Below are positions 18,901 through 26,333 of a stretch of DNA of 64,000 bases, piece after piece. The notes below the pieces were generated by a model. That model made no database searches. It was not told where the DNA came from and saw only the letters and a list, made by a program, of their open reading frames with translations. This stretch comes from Sphingobacteriales bacterium 46-32 (GTDB lineage Bacteria > Bacteroidota > Bacteroidia > Chitinophagales > Chitinophagaceae). Made by a program: the position numbers and the translations under genes. The stretch spans positions 1,509,203-1,573,202 of the forward strand of contig MKTY01000020.1 of NCBI GenBank assembly GCA_001898485.1, given 5' to 3'. Numbering within the stretch: position 1 is the first letter of the stretch; each line of letters begins with the position of its first letter.

Positions 18901-20549
18901 TCGTAGTGCGCGAAGTCCCGATCGTAGATGTAGGTATTACTGCACTGACCAATGCGCCAAGCTGTCCGGCAAACAACTATGCACTGAATGCTACGCTGCA
19001 TAACTTTAACCTTGTGCCGATCGACTTTGCAGCAACTCCTGTAACAGTAACAGCTACTATTGCAGGTACAGCAACAGGCACACTTACCACTACCATAAAC
19101 AGCGGTACACTGGCTGCCGGTGGTAACCTGGCGGTTAACCTGCCTGCATTCACTTTTGCCCAGGGTGTATATACGCTTGAAGTGACAACAAGCTCGCCCG
19201 ATGATGGTGTAGCCGGCAATGACAAGATCTCAAGAATGCAGGTTGTAAATGGCAGTCCCGCAGCGCCGGTATTTACTCCGGCGAATCCGCAGGTGTGTGC
19301 AGGTGGTACAATACAGTTGAGCACGCAATTCACCACTCCGGCACCAACGCCCACAACGATGCCTGCAGTTTCAACAGGCACTATCAGTGTAAGCATACCG
19401 GATAATACACCCACCGGCGTTACCAGCACACTTAGTGTAACAGGCGTACCTGCTACAGCAGTGCTCACGGGTATAAGTGTACGGATTAACGCAACACATA
19501 CATGGAACTCGGATTTATCATTCAACCTGCGTGCACCGAATGGTAAAATCCTGAATCTGGTGAATAATAAAGGTGGCCAGGGCCTGGGCTTTACCAATGC
19601 AATCATCAGCTCAACAGGTACAACATCGCTGCCCACAGCCACCACAACACCCATAACAGGCACATTTGCTGCAGATGCAGTATTGGGCGCAGGTGCCACA
19701 GGATTCGCATCAAATGCCAGCAGTTTTGCTGACCTGTACAATGTAGGCAATGGCGACTGGACACTTGCAATACGCGACAGAGCCCTTGGCGATGTGGGAG
19801 TTCTTACCGAATGGTCTATCACACTTACTTACGGACAGCCCAACCCCATGGTTACCTGGTCGCCTGTGACAGGACTTTATACAAATGCTGCGGCCACTAC
19901 CGCATATCAGCCCAATGCCAATGCAGCTTCTGTATATGTGAAGCCTGCCGGTACCACTACCTATACAGTGACCAGCACCAGCCAGTTTGGTTGTACGTCT
20001 ACCCGCGATGTAACTGTAACGGTTAATGCCAACCCTGTTATTAATCTGGCGGCCCTGCCCAGCCGAATCTGCCTCAGCGATACACTGGTAGCGCTGTCGG
20101 CCACACCGGTGGGCGGTACATGGTCAGGTATTGGTGTATCAGGTAGTAACCTGGTGCCCCCAGCAACATCGATCGGCACCTATCCGCTTACATATAGCTA
20201 TACCAATGCCGCTGGTTGTACCAGCACCGCCTCTACACTGGCTAAAATCGAAGACTGTCCCGAACGCCGCCGCCTGTTGCGCGATGATGCAGTAATGCTG
20301 TATCCCAATCCCAACAATGGTCAGTTCAGGATACGTGTCAACAGTACTTTGTACAATAAGCTCGTGATGACGGTGTACACAACGGGTGGTCATGTAGCCC
20401 GCAAGCAACAGTTTACCGGACTTAACTATGGCCGCGAACTGAATGTAGATCTCACCTCTCTGCCCGGCGGTACATACATGGTACAGTTCTACTATGAAGG
20501 CGGACCGCGAACCTCCGAGAAGACCTTTACTGTTGTCGTAGGCAGGTAA
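15933..20549 (+). CDS. Large multidomain T9SS-exported adhesin-like protein
   Basis: This 1538-residue secreted protein has a signal peptide at 1-22. Approximate domains are: N-terminal beta region 25-205; Ig-like domain 207-300 (TYQWQSSPDNSTW); three choice-of-anchor/MAM-like beta-sandwiches at 300-465, 566-733 and 828-990 (paired WFF/WFY and VDDI-type strands); fibronectin type III domains at 467-565 and 734-828; a CARDB-like domain at 998-1105; a proprotein-convertase P-domain at 1151-1310 (DLSFNLRAPNGK, GDWTLAIRD); a further Ig-like stretch; and a T9SS sorting domain at 1453-1538 (LYPNPNNGQFRI). No catalytic domain is seen, so adhesion or a structural surface role is most likely. Confidence 0.9.
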   Translation: MRKIYFPFLLAFSLLTSLCMQAQTTITIPAANTNSGSSRLPLGTYWGYERAAMIFTPAEIGAIGQIQRVAFYANGLTSAGNMVNLTIYMKTRSTLFTATSTYATETAGATIVYGPTTLSASALTAGQWNTITLATPFAYSGTDNLEVIVETNAGGTGNEGETSKAFRATTQPSNQYAQYWSADNSAPTTAGALLAFRPNIQLTIQEPPCVPGSLSGGTTQSTTLASCPGASFTLTVNGASVGDGLTYQWQSSPDNSTWTDIPSATGMALTTTQSAGTYYRRKMTCAGTDAYSVGLQVNANPAFTLPFTEEFTSTTFPPSCWVRTNNTYTYRSGVSAYGNGLGSVIFEFYSTTATMDFVTPVFDAVPANYRLTFDHAYATYSGENDQLRILYSTDGGATFNTLTTYAGGSSGALNTGGSTTSFFTPTTAQWSSKGLSLPAGTNRLIFRGISGFGNNLYVDNIKIAETPPCLPPTDLVAIPVTPTSEQISWTASVNNPANGYEWEVRVSGAPGSGATGRVANGSTAAGVVSTTATGLSAATLYSLYVRSYCSAGLYSDWSMAKTFVTICTPTNVPYAQNFDAAISPNFPDCIVTQDLNGGGKWNMYYDGGTPASTQPNSIYYSWDASVGGDDWFFLRGLNLVAGKTYTLNFVYKASDGPDFLENLEVKYGAAPNAASMTSAPLFRETNIATNLDGPFTQATVTFTVPASGVYYIGFRAFSDADQGFLLVDDISVESCPTPTNVSALSPLPTTAQVSFTSAGSNFVVEYGPAGFVPGTGATAGGGTVVTGTASPISISGLTANTLYDIYVRQNCSAASEFSLNAKVTLRTQCNPVNVPYLQDFTGVSVPAIPSCTSVQDINGTPTWGTFTPDATWGFNGTTLRYLYDAAKPGNDWFYIQGVNLQAGKQYELSYKYGSTDELYPERMKVAMGTAAEAGSMTTTLADYPNIIANADAPFAKLDRILFTVPANGAYYVGFQVYSQPDQFTLYLDSIVVREVPIVDVGITALTNAPSCPANNYALNATLHNFNLVPIDFAATPVTVTATIAGTATGTLTTTINSGTLAAGGNLAVNLPAFTFAQGVYTLEVTTSSPDDGVAGNDKISRMQVVNGSPAAPVFTPANPQVCAGGTIQLSTQFTTPAPTPTTMPAVSTGTISVSIPDNTPTGVTSTLSVTGVPATAVLTGISVRINATHTWNSDLSFNLRAPNGKILNLVNNKGGQGLGFTNAIISSTGTTSLPTATTTPITGTFAADAVLGAGATGFASNASSFADLYNVGNGDWTLAIRDRALGDVGVLTEWSITLTYGQPNPMVTWSPVTGLYTNAAATTAYQPNANAASVYVKPAGTTTYTVTSTSQFGCTSTRDVTVTVNANPVINLAALPSRICLSDTLVALSATPVGGTWSGIGVSGSNLVPPATSIGTYPLTYSYTNAAGCTSTASTLAKIEDCPERRRLLRDDAVMLYPNPNNGQFRIRVNSTLYNKLVMTVYTTGGHVARKQQFTGLNYGRELNVDLTSLPGGTYMVQFYYEGGPRTSEKTFTVVVGR

Positions 20550-20561
20550 GCATTTTATCTT

Positions 20562-20614
20562 CCTTTACTAAAAGACTACGGCTGCCACTGGCAGCCGTAG
20601 TCTTTTAGTAAAGG
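20562..20614. terminator. 25-bp perfect hairpin (bidirectional terminator)
   Basis: Two exactly complementary 25-base arms (20562-20586 and 20590-20614) enclose a three-base loop, ACT. The arm begins CCTTTACTAAAAGACTACGG. The base of the stem provides TTTTAGTAAAGG on one strand and the equivalent on the other. It lies 12 bases after the stop of the large T9SS gene and borders the minisatellite. Stem length is far above that of an ordinary terminator. Confidence 0.75.
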
Positions 20615-21310
20615 TGGAAGGTGGAAGGTGGAAGGTCGAAGGTGGAAGGTGGAAGGTGGAAGGTCGAAGGTGGAAGGTGGAAGGTGGAAGGTGGAAGGTA
20701 GAAGGTAGAGGGTGGAAGGTAGGTTGAAAATTAAATATCCTTTCGCCTTCCACCCTTTACCCTGCTGAGGGAATAAGGCGAAGGTAAATGGCAAAAGGTG
20801 GGTTGAAAATTAAATATCCTTTCACCTTCCGCCTTTCGCCCTTTACCCTGCTGAGGGAATAAGGCAGAAGGTAATGGCAAAAGGTAGAAGGCAGCAGGTA
20901 AGAAGTGGGTTGAAAATTAAATGTCCTTTCACCTTCCACCTTCCACCCTTTACCCTGCTGAGGGAATAAGGCAAAAGGTAAATGGCAAAAGGTGGGTCGA
21001 AAATTAAATATCCTTTCACCTTCCGCCTTCCACCCTTTACCCTGCTAAGGGAATAAGGCAGAAGGTAAATGGCAAAAGGTGGGTTGAAAATTAAATATCC
21101 TTTCACCTTCCGCCTTTCACCCTTTACCCTGCTGAGGGAATAAGGCAAAAGGTAATGGCAAAAGGTGGGTTGAAAATTAAATGTCCTTTCACCTTCCACC
21201 TTCCACCCTTTACCCTGCTGAGGGAATAAGGCAAAAGGTAGAAGGCAGAAGGTAAGAGGTGGGTTGAAAATTAAATATCCTTTCGCCTTCCACCTTCCAC
21301 CCTTTACCTT
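20611..21310. repeat. Compound minisatellite: GGTGGAA array plus seven ~87-bp units
   Basis: 20611-20720 is a near-uniform array of the 7-mer GGTGGAA, with GGTCGAA variants. From 20723 a longer unit recurs, recognisable by GTTGAAAATTAAAT at 20723, 20802, 20909, 20996 (GTCG variant), 21083, 21169 and 21263 (spacing 79, 107, 87, 87, 86, 94). Each unit has a pyrimidine-rich half (CCTTTCACCTTCCGCC...) and a purine-rich half (GGCAAAAGGTAAATGGC...) around CCCTGCTGAGGG, so it is itself an imperfect palindrome. The open frames on the minus strand here are repeat artefacts. Confidence 0.85.
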
Positions 21311-21329
21311 TTCCAGCTACCTTCGGCAG

Positions 21330-22031
21330 ATGGAAGTTTTACATTTGGCTGAATTGCTTGATGCCTGTAAAATGCAACCAGGCGCAGTAATGCCCTTTAA
21401 TCCCGGCAGAGACCGCCTGGCGAAAATGAATTTTACAGCCGATAATACACCACTGCATACAGCCATTCTGGAAGATACCGGCCTGTTTAGCCGGTATGTC
21501 GAGTCTGTGTTGGCTAAGGCTGGTGCACGCTATGGTATTGGCGGCTACAACGAGCATCGCACTATTTATGCGCGAAGTGGGTTGTTTGATAGTACCCCCG
21601 CAACGGATGAACCCAGACGCTTACACCTTGGCGTGGATATCTGGGGGCCGGCACTCACACCGGTAATGGCACCGCTTGCCGGCAAAGTGCACAGTACAGG
21701 TATTCACAACGATCGGGGCAACTATGGTGCTGTAGTAATATTGCAGCACCAGCTGGGTGATTTTGAATTTTATACACTGTATGGCCACCTGAGTAACGCC
21801 AGTGCAGAAAATAAATATGAAGGGCAACCCGTAGCAGCCGGAGAAATTATCGGCGAGCTGGGGCATCTGGCGGAGAACGGCGACTGGCCTCCGCATCTGC
21901 ATTTTCAGGCCATACGGGATATGCAGGGATATAAAGGAGACTATCCTGGTGTGTGCAGATTTTCGGAAAGAGAGAAGTGGCTGCTCAATTGTCCCGACCC
22001 GGCTCCTTTGCTGAAGCCATTGTTGTTGTAA
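21330..22031 (+). CDS. M23 family metallopeptidase
   Basis: This 233-residue protein has a C-terminal lysostaphin-type peptidase domain. Zinc ligands fit the family: H99 and D103 in RRLHLGVDIW, then H153 in YGHLS, and H189/H191 in PPHLHFQ. Such enzymes cut peptide cross-links in peptidoglycan. No signal peptide is visible from the start at 21330, which is unusual for a peptidoglycan hydrolase. The frame extends upstream to 21264, but that part is encoded by the last minisatellite unit, and a near-consensus -7 element (TACCTTCG) lies four bases before 21330. Confidence 0.88.
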   Translation: MEVLHLAELLDACKMQPGAVMPFNPGRDRLAKMNFTADNTPLHTAILEDTGLFSRYVESVLAKAGARYGIGGYNEHRTIYARSGLFDSTPATDEPRRLHLGVDIWGPALTPVMAPLAGKVHSTGIHNDRGNYGAVVILQHQLGDFEFYTLYGHLSNASAENKYEGQPVAAGEIIGELGHLAENGDWPPHLHFQAIRDMQGYKGDYPGVCRFSEREKWLLNCPDPAPLLKPLLL

Positions 22032-22037
22032 AAATAG

Positions 22038-22328
22038 TTACTCCGGTAACAAAGTTTTTACAAGTACCTCCCATTCCTCCTCAAGGCTTATATCTGGTCT
22101 GCGGGTACCCGCCCGCCGATACCAGTAATCCGCATTGAAACGGTCGCCTTCCTTGCGATGCAGGTAGGCGTGAATGCGTGCTGAAAAATGATCCTCTTCA
22201 TCCTGGATCAATGCGTGGGCTTCTTCCCAGTGCCCCTTTGCATCGTGCCATAACGATTGAAGATGCAGGCTAAGTCCGGGTAGAACCGTGTGTTGTTGTA
22301 ATGAATTAATAAAATTGCTGTAGGTCAT
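22038..22328 (-). CDS. Conserved small protein of unknown function
   Basis: This 96-residue protein is predominantly helical and rich in aromatic and acidic residues (SLWHDAKGHWEEAHALIQDEED, NADYWYRRAG). The motif HAYLHRKEGDRFNADYWYRRAG looks conserved and I believe similar short proteins exist in other bacteria, but I know no function. There is no signal peptide or membrane segment. It converges with the M23 gene, with 6 bases between the stops. Confidence 0.7.
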   Translation of the reverse strand: MTYSNFINSLQQHTVLPGLSLHLQSLWHDAKGHWEEAHALIQDEEDHFSARIHAYLHRKEGDRFNADYWYRRAGTRRPDISLEEEWEVLVKTLLPE

Positions 22329-22334
22329 AATAAA

Positions 22335-22358
22335 GGCGGAGTCAAACCAGACTCCGCC
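22335..22358 (-). terminator. Inverted repeat, probable terminator of the NmrA-like gene
   Basis: GGCGGAGTC (22335-22343) and GACTCCGCC (22350-22358) form a perfect 9-bp GC-rich stem with a six-base loop. On the minus strand it is followed by TTTATTATG, a weak T-tract. It lies between the NmrA-like gene and the small gene downstream, so it may end the former's transcript just before the latter's start. Confidence 0.55.
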
Positions 22359-22393
22359 GTAAAATTAATAGTCTTACCTAAGTATCAAATCTA

Positions 22394-23281
22394 TTATGCC
22401 TGATAGGCTGCCGCAAATTCTTTTACAAAGTTGCCCAGCCGGGTAGGAGAAAGTGCAGGACGATTATTCCAGTAGTCTTCTGTCATTTTACCGCTGCCAA
22501 GCGCTTCATTCATTTCAACGTAGTTACGCGCATTTTCGAGTGACAAACCCGCTCCGGTCATGCCCTGCAATGCCTGATCGGCAGTGAAAGCAACCCAGGG
22601 CAGGTCAGGCTTTCCAATGGCCTGTCCGATGGTGCTGGCAATCTGTTGAGTGCCGGTCTCGTCACTGGCAATGTAACGGATACTGTGACCCGTAAAAGAA
22701 AGTTTCAGCAGTTCCTCTGCCGCCACCGCTGCAATATCAGCCGGGTGTACGATGGGGAAGCGGCCGTCGGGCAATGAAAAATTTGCCCCGATAATACCAG
22801 CCTGTTTGATGAGTGAAATATTCGCCAGCAGGTTATGATAAAAATAGGCAGGGCGCAGATGAAGGATGTTTACATCTGTCAGCTTGTTAAGGGCGGTTTC
22901 TACCAGATATAAGCCACTGACCGGGCCCACACCATCGGGCAGATGCGCACCAATGCTTGAAAGGTTTACCACATATTTGACACCTGTAGCCTTTATCGCG
23001 CGCGCATATTTCTCTCCAATAGCACCAATCTCGGCTTTCCAGTTGGTGGGATTGTACATCGGGGGAACCATAGTGTAAACAGCATCGGCACCTTTAAAAG
23101 TCTCCTGCAAAAATGCTTCATCCTCAAGCGAGCCGATTGCCGCTGTTGCTCCGGCATCAGTCAGTGCTGTCAGGTTTTGGGCATTACGGCCCACTACAGT
23201 TACCTGATGACCTGCTTTAAGCAGCGTTAACACAAGTGGTTTTGAGATGTGGCCAGCGCCACCGGTAATTACATATTTCAT
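22394..23281 (-). CDS. NmrA/atypical SDR-family NAD(P)-binding protein
   Basis: This 295-residue cytoplasmic protein has an N-terminal Rossmann motif (VITGGAGHISKPLVLTLL) and the layout of atypical short-chain dehydrogenases of the NmrA/epimerase-like group: a DAVYTMVPP segment after the fourth strand, then NLSSIGAH. The canonical catalytic YxxxK is not evident, so it could be a quinone reductase-like enzyme or a redox-sensing NAD(P) binder. It is preceded by a copy of the palindrome found upstream of the adjacent marR gene, which suggests MarR control. Confidence 0.85.
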   Translation of the reverse strand: MKYVITGGAGHISKPLVLTLLKAGHQVTVVGRNAQNLTALTDAGATAAIGSLEDEAFLQETFKGADAVYTMVPPMYNPTNWKAEIGAIGEKYARAIKATGVKYVVNLSSIGAHLPDGVGPVSGLYLVETALNKLTDVNILHLRPAYFYHNLLANISLIKQAGIIGANFSLPDGRFPIVHPADIAAVAAEELLKLSFTGHSIRYIASDETGTQQIASTIGQAIGKPDLPWVAFTADQALQGMTGAGLSLENARNYVEMNEALGSGKMTEDYWNNRPALSPTRLGNFVKEFAAAYQA

Positions 23282-23297
23282 TGTTTGGTCGTTTTAT

Positions 23298-23313
23298 ATT
23301 TGTATATACAAAT
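23298..23313. promoter_or_regulatory. MarR operator, copy 1 (upstream of the NmrA-like gene)
   Basis: ATTTGTATATACAAAT is a perfect 16-nt palindrome centred 24 bases upstream of the NmrA-like start codon. The identical 16-mer recurs at 23780-23795 upstream of marR. Identical palindromes before a MarR-type gene and its neighbour are the usual sign of autoregulation and neighbour control. Confidence 0.75.
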
Positions 23314-23328
23314 GATTGGTTAAAAAAA

Positions 23329-23757
23329 TCAGGGTGTTAGTTTATCGGCAATTTTTGCCATGCCGACTACCAGCTTGGTGTTTTCCTCTTTCCCAAGTAG
23401 TTCCATACATCTGGCAGAAAATTCAGCCACGCTTTCCTGTATTTTGGGAAGCAGGGTTTTTGCCTTATTCGTAGGGAACACAGCGGTAGTTTTACCTTCA
23501 GTGATCCGTTGTAACAGTTTCATGCTTTCCAGTTTTTCCAGTAGGCGGGTAATGGTGCTGGGTTGCAATTGTAACTGACGGGCAAGGGCACCAGCCTGAA
23601 TACCGGGTTCTTCCAGTGTAAGCAGCAGCAGATAGCCGTGGCTGGGCGAAATACCCACGCGGCTCCAGCTATCCTGCGCCAGTTTTTCCGTCTTGCGCGC
23701 CAGGGCGTTTGACGTAAAATAAAGGCATTGTGCAAAACGACTGTTAACCGTACTCAT
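23329..23757 (-). CDS. MarR family transcriptional regulator
   Basis: This 142-residue winged-helix protein has the normal length for the family. The recognition region is GALARQLQLQPSTITRLLEKLESMKLLQRI (about 58-87), followed by the wing (EGKTTAVFPTNKAKTLLPKI). MarR regulators typically repress until an aromatic or oxidative ligand binds. It reads in the same direction as the NmrA-like gene 47 bases downstream. Its own -7 element lies directly before the ATG. Confidence 0.92.
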   Translation of the reverse strand: MSTVNSRFAQCLYFTSNALARKTEKLAQDSWSRVGISPSHGYLLLLTLEEPGIQAGALARQLQLQPSTITRLLEKLESMKLLQRITEGKTTAVFPTNKAKTLLPKIQESVAEFSARCMELLGKEENTKLVVGMAKIADKLTP

Positions 23758-23761
23758 GGTA

Positions 23762-23795
23762 CAAAGATAAACGGATTATATTTGTATATACAAAT
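23762..23795 (-). promoter_or_regulatory. marR promoter with operator, copy 2
   Basis: On the minus strand TATCTTTG (23769-23762) is a perfect -7 match ending four bases before the marR ATG at 23757, so the message is probably leaderless. The palindrome ATTTGTATATACAAAT (23780-23795) lies about 10 bases upstream, between the -7 and -33 positions, where a bound dimer would block polymerase. Confidence 0.7.
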
Positions 23796-23890
23796 ATTTT
23801 TTCCAAAAAAAATTGTTCGCTCCTGTAGCGGATCATTTACAGCAGCTGAATTTTTTAGCCTACAAGCAGGCTGTTGCCTAATTTTACAGT

Positions 23891-24925
23891 ATGGCTAATC
23901 CCAATCTAAGCGGAGAAAAACAGCGATTGACTGCGGCGGAAAAGGAATTTGAGAACAATATCCGCCCGGCGCAGATCAGCGATTTTGCCGGTCAGGCCCA
24001 GCTGATCGAAAACCTGCGGGTTTTTATCAAGGCTGCCCGCATCAGGGGAGAGGCCCTGGATCATATTCTTTTTCATGGCCCTCCCGGTTTGGGTAAAACT
24101 ACGCTATCGCGGATCGTGGCCAATGAACTGGGCGTACAGATAAAAGAAACATCCGGACCTGTGATCGAAAAACCCGGCGACCTTGCCGGCCTGCTTACAA
24201 GTCTTGAACCCAATGATGTACTTTTTATAGATGAAATTCATCGCCTGAGTACTGTAGTGGAAGAGTATTTGTATGCGGCTATGGAGGACTACCGTATTGA
24301 TATCATGATCGATTCGGGACCTAATGCACGCAGCATACAGATCAATCTGAATCCTTTTACACTTATCGGGGCTACTACCCGTAGCGGATTACTTACAGCG
24401 CCATTACTGTCGCGGTTTGGAATCAAATCAAGGTTGGAATATTATAATGCCGAAACCCTGCAAAAGATCATTTTGCGGGCTGCCGGTATTCTGGGCGTGG
24501 AAATCAGTGCCGATGCTGTACGGGAGATTGCCCGGCGTAGCCGTGCCACACCCCGTATAGCCAATGGATTGCTGCGCCGGGTACGGGATTTTGCCCAGGT
24601 GCTCAACGATGGACAGATTGACCTCGGCATAACCCAGCATGCCCTTAAGGCGCTCAACGTAGATGAGCATGGGCTCGATGATATGGACAACCGGATTTTA
24701 CTCACCATTATCGAAAAATTCAAAGGAGGGCCGGTGGGCATTGGCACCATCGCCACTGCCGTGGGTGAAGAACCGGGCACCCTCGAAGAAGTATATGAAC
24801 CATTCCTGATCCAGGAAGGTTTCCTGCAACGTACTCCCCGTGGCCGCGAAGTGACGGCTAAAGCCTACGAGCACCTCAACCGCCAGGCTCCCGGCCAGTT
24901 GCCCGGACAAAGTCAGCTGTGGTGA
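23891..24925 (+). CDS. ruvB: Holliday junction branch migration helicase RuvB
   Basis: This 344-residue AAA+ motor drives branch migration of Holliday junctions with RuvA. Walker A is G63-PPGLGKT70, Walker B is in [10 protein letters not shown], sensor 1 lies in GATTRSGLL, and the arginine finger region is in LLSRFG. A C-terminal winged helix ends in FLQRTPRGR. Length and motifs are standard. A near-consensus -7 element (TAATTTTA) ends four bases before the ATG. The marR gene is divergent. Confidence 0.97.
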   Translation: MANPNLSGEKQRLTAAEKEFENNIRPAQISDFAGQAQLIENLRVFIKAARIRGEALDHILFHGPPGLGKTTLSRIVANELGVQIKETSGPVIEKPGDLAGLLTSLEPNDVLFIDEIHRLSTVVEEYLYAAMEDYRIDIMIDSGPNARSIQINLNPFTLIGATTRSGLLTAPLLSRFGIKSRLEYYNAETLQKIILRAAGILGVEISADAVREIARRSRATPRIANGLLRRVRDFAQVLNDGQIDLGITQHALKALNVDEHGLDDMDNRILLTIIEKFKGGPVGIGTIATAVGEEPGTLEEVYEPFLIQEGFLQRTPRGREVTAKAYEHLNRQAPGQLPGQSQLW

Positions 24926-24963
24926 CGCAACGTTTGCATTAAAGGGGTTGTCAACCTCTCAAA

Positions 24964-25335
24964 ATGCAGCCGATGAAATATGTAGTCATTACGGCGATGG
25001 TCGTTTTTCTGTCAGCCTTCAGCTGTTCTAAAAAGCTCTGTGCCTGCGATCCGGTACCCGGAAATGTGTTTAAGGCAACAGTAAAAATGGTCAGTGATAT
25101 ATCGTGTGACAAACCTTTGCTGGAGTTTCCGGCCGAAGCAGAACCTCATTTAAAGAAAATTACGGGAAAAGATGGACTACTATACGTAGTGGTTGGCCTG
25201 CCAAACGATCTGGCGGTAGCTGATAAACAGATTAATGTGGAAATAGCTGCCCTTGAGTCGAATGAAGCATTTGCATGCCTGGCAATCGGACCCTGGTATC
25301 CGCAGGCAAAAGTGCTCAATGCATGGCCCCGATGA
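24964..25335 (+). CDS. Small predicted lipoprotein, unknown function
   Basis: This 123-residue protein has a short signal sequence and a lipobox-like LSAFSC, so cysteine 19 (counting from 24964) may be lipidated. The start could also be the ATG at 24973. The mature part is about 100 residues with four further cysteines (CACD, ISCD, FACLA), some probably disulfide-bonded in the periplasm. I know no family for it. It is 38 bases after ruvB and followed by a clear terminator. Confidence 0.65.
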   Translation: MQPMKYVVITAMVVFLSAFSCSKKLCACDPVPGNVFKATVKMVSDISCDKPLLEFPAEAEPHLKKITGKDGLLYVVVGLPNDLAVADKQINVEIAALESNEAFACLAIGPWYPQAKVLNAWPR

Positions 25336-25359
25336 TTGGTGTGTAAGTAGGATAAATAA

Positions 25360-25397
25360 GAAGCGGTCTCGTGGTGGGGACCGCTTCGCTTTTTTAG
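25360..25397 (+). terminator. Intrinsic terminator after the small lipoprotein gene
   Basis: GAAGCGGTC (25360-25368) pairs with GACCGCTTC (25379-25387) and is followed by GCTTTTTTAG. This is a standard GC-rich stem with a T-run on the plus strand. Confidence 0.8.
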
Positions 25398-25485
25398 AAG
25401 TTTAAAAAGTATAATAAGTTTAAAGGGTATAAAGAGTGTATGATTAATACTCTTTATACCCTTTAAACATTTAAACACTTTATAC
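25398..25485. repeat. Inverted AT-rich short-unit array (GTTTAAA/GTATAAA type)
   Basis: GTTTAAAGGGTATAAAGAGT (25418-25437) and its exact reverse complement (25449-25468) form a 20-bp stem with an 11-base loop. Outside it, both flanks continue with the same TTTAAA and TATAA units. It separates the small lipoprotein gene and the convergent response regulator, and touches the latter's stop codon. It may terminate the regulator's transcript. Confidence 0.7.
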
Positions 25486-25487
25486 GG

Positions 25488-26183
25488 TTACTGCACTACA
25501 AGCCTGAACCCGTTTCCATGAATATTCACGATCTCGATTTTGGGATCATCTTTCAGATACTTCCGTAGTTTGGCAATATAAACGTCCATACTGCGGCCGT
25601 TAAAATAGGTATCGCTGCCCCATATTTTTTTCAATGCCTGATCGCGTGGCAGCAGATCATTGAGGTGCTCTGCCAGCATTTTCAGCAGCTCATTTTCTTT
25701 GGGAGAAAGCGTTTGGGTCACACCATTATGGGTAAGCTGACGCAGCTTGGGATTGAAATGATAGCTGGCGAGATCAAACTCTTTGTTTTCTGTTTCCTTG
25801 TTGATCTCATCATTGCGCTTCAGGATCGCCTTTATTTTCAAAAGCAGCACTTCGCTGTCAAAAGGCTTGGTGATATAATCATCAGCTCCCAGCTTATAAC
25901 CCTGAATGATATCTTCTTTCATGGTTTTGGCACTCAGGAAAAACAGGGGAATATCAGGATCTACATCGCGGATCTCTTCCGCAAGAGTAAAACCATCCAT
26001 ATTTGGCATCATCACATCCAGGAGGCACAGTTCAAATTTTTCGCGCTGAAAGGCGGCCAGGCCCAGACGGCCATCACGCTCCAGCGTCACATCATACTCA
26101 TTAAGCTCCAGGTAGTTTTTCAATACGCTGCCCAGGTTGGGATCATCTTCACACAATAAAATCTTGGGTTTCTTGCTGTCCAT
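25488..26183 (-). CDS. OmpR-type response regulator (RprY-like), orphan
   Basis: This 231-residue regulator has a receiver domain at 1-125 (acidic pair D13/D14, phosphoacceptor D56, S84 and K106 conserved) and a C-terminal winged-helix domain at about 135-230 with RSMDVYIAKLRKYL. It resembles RprY of Bacteroides. No histidine kinase gene lies next to it, so its partner is encoded elsewhere or it works without one. The target genes are not apparent from this window. Confidence 0.92.
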   Translation of the reverse strand: MDSKKPKILLCEDDPNLGSVLKNYLELNEYDVTLERDGRLGLAAFQREKFELCLLDVMMPNMDGFTLAEEIRDVDPDIPLFFLSAKTMKEDIIQGYKLGADDYITKPFDSEVLLLKIKAILKRNDEINKETENKEFDLASYHFNPKLRQLTHNGVTQTLSPKENELLKMLAEHLNDLLPRDQALKKIWGSDTYFNGRSMDVYIAKLRKYLKDDPKIEIVNIHGNGFRLVVQ

Positions 26184-26333
26184 GTTTGTAAAGTTTAATT
26201 CATATCCTTATATGAGGACAAATAAAAGTAAATCATTTGCCAAACATATGTTCAGGCGTCTAATTTTTTGTTAAGAAGGCGGGGGAAAGCATTTTACCCG
26301 CTTTTTCTAAATTTGTACCCAAATTTTGCTGAT

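Noticed and set aside
18977-19822. 281-codon minus-strand frame inside the large T9SS gene
   Set aside because: It is antisense to well-defined P-domain sequence, has low-complexity valine/alanine content and no start signals.
20568-21199. Several 60-118 codon minus-strand frames rich in FHLPPST or LLPYSLSRVKG peptides
   Set aside because: They are translations of the GGTGGAA and ~87-bp repeats, with no promoter, start context or non-repeat sequence.
20611-21310. Possible CRISPR array
   Set aside because: The units follow one another directly without unique spacers, and no cas genes are in the window.
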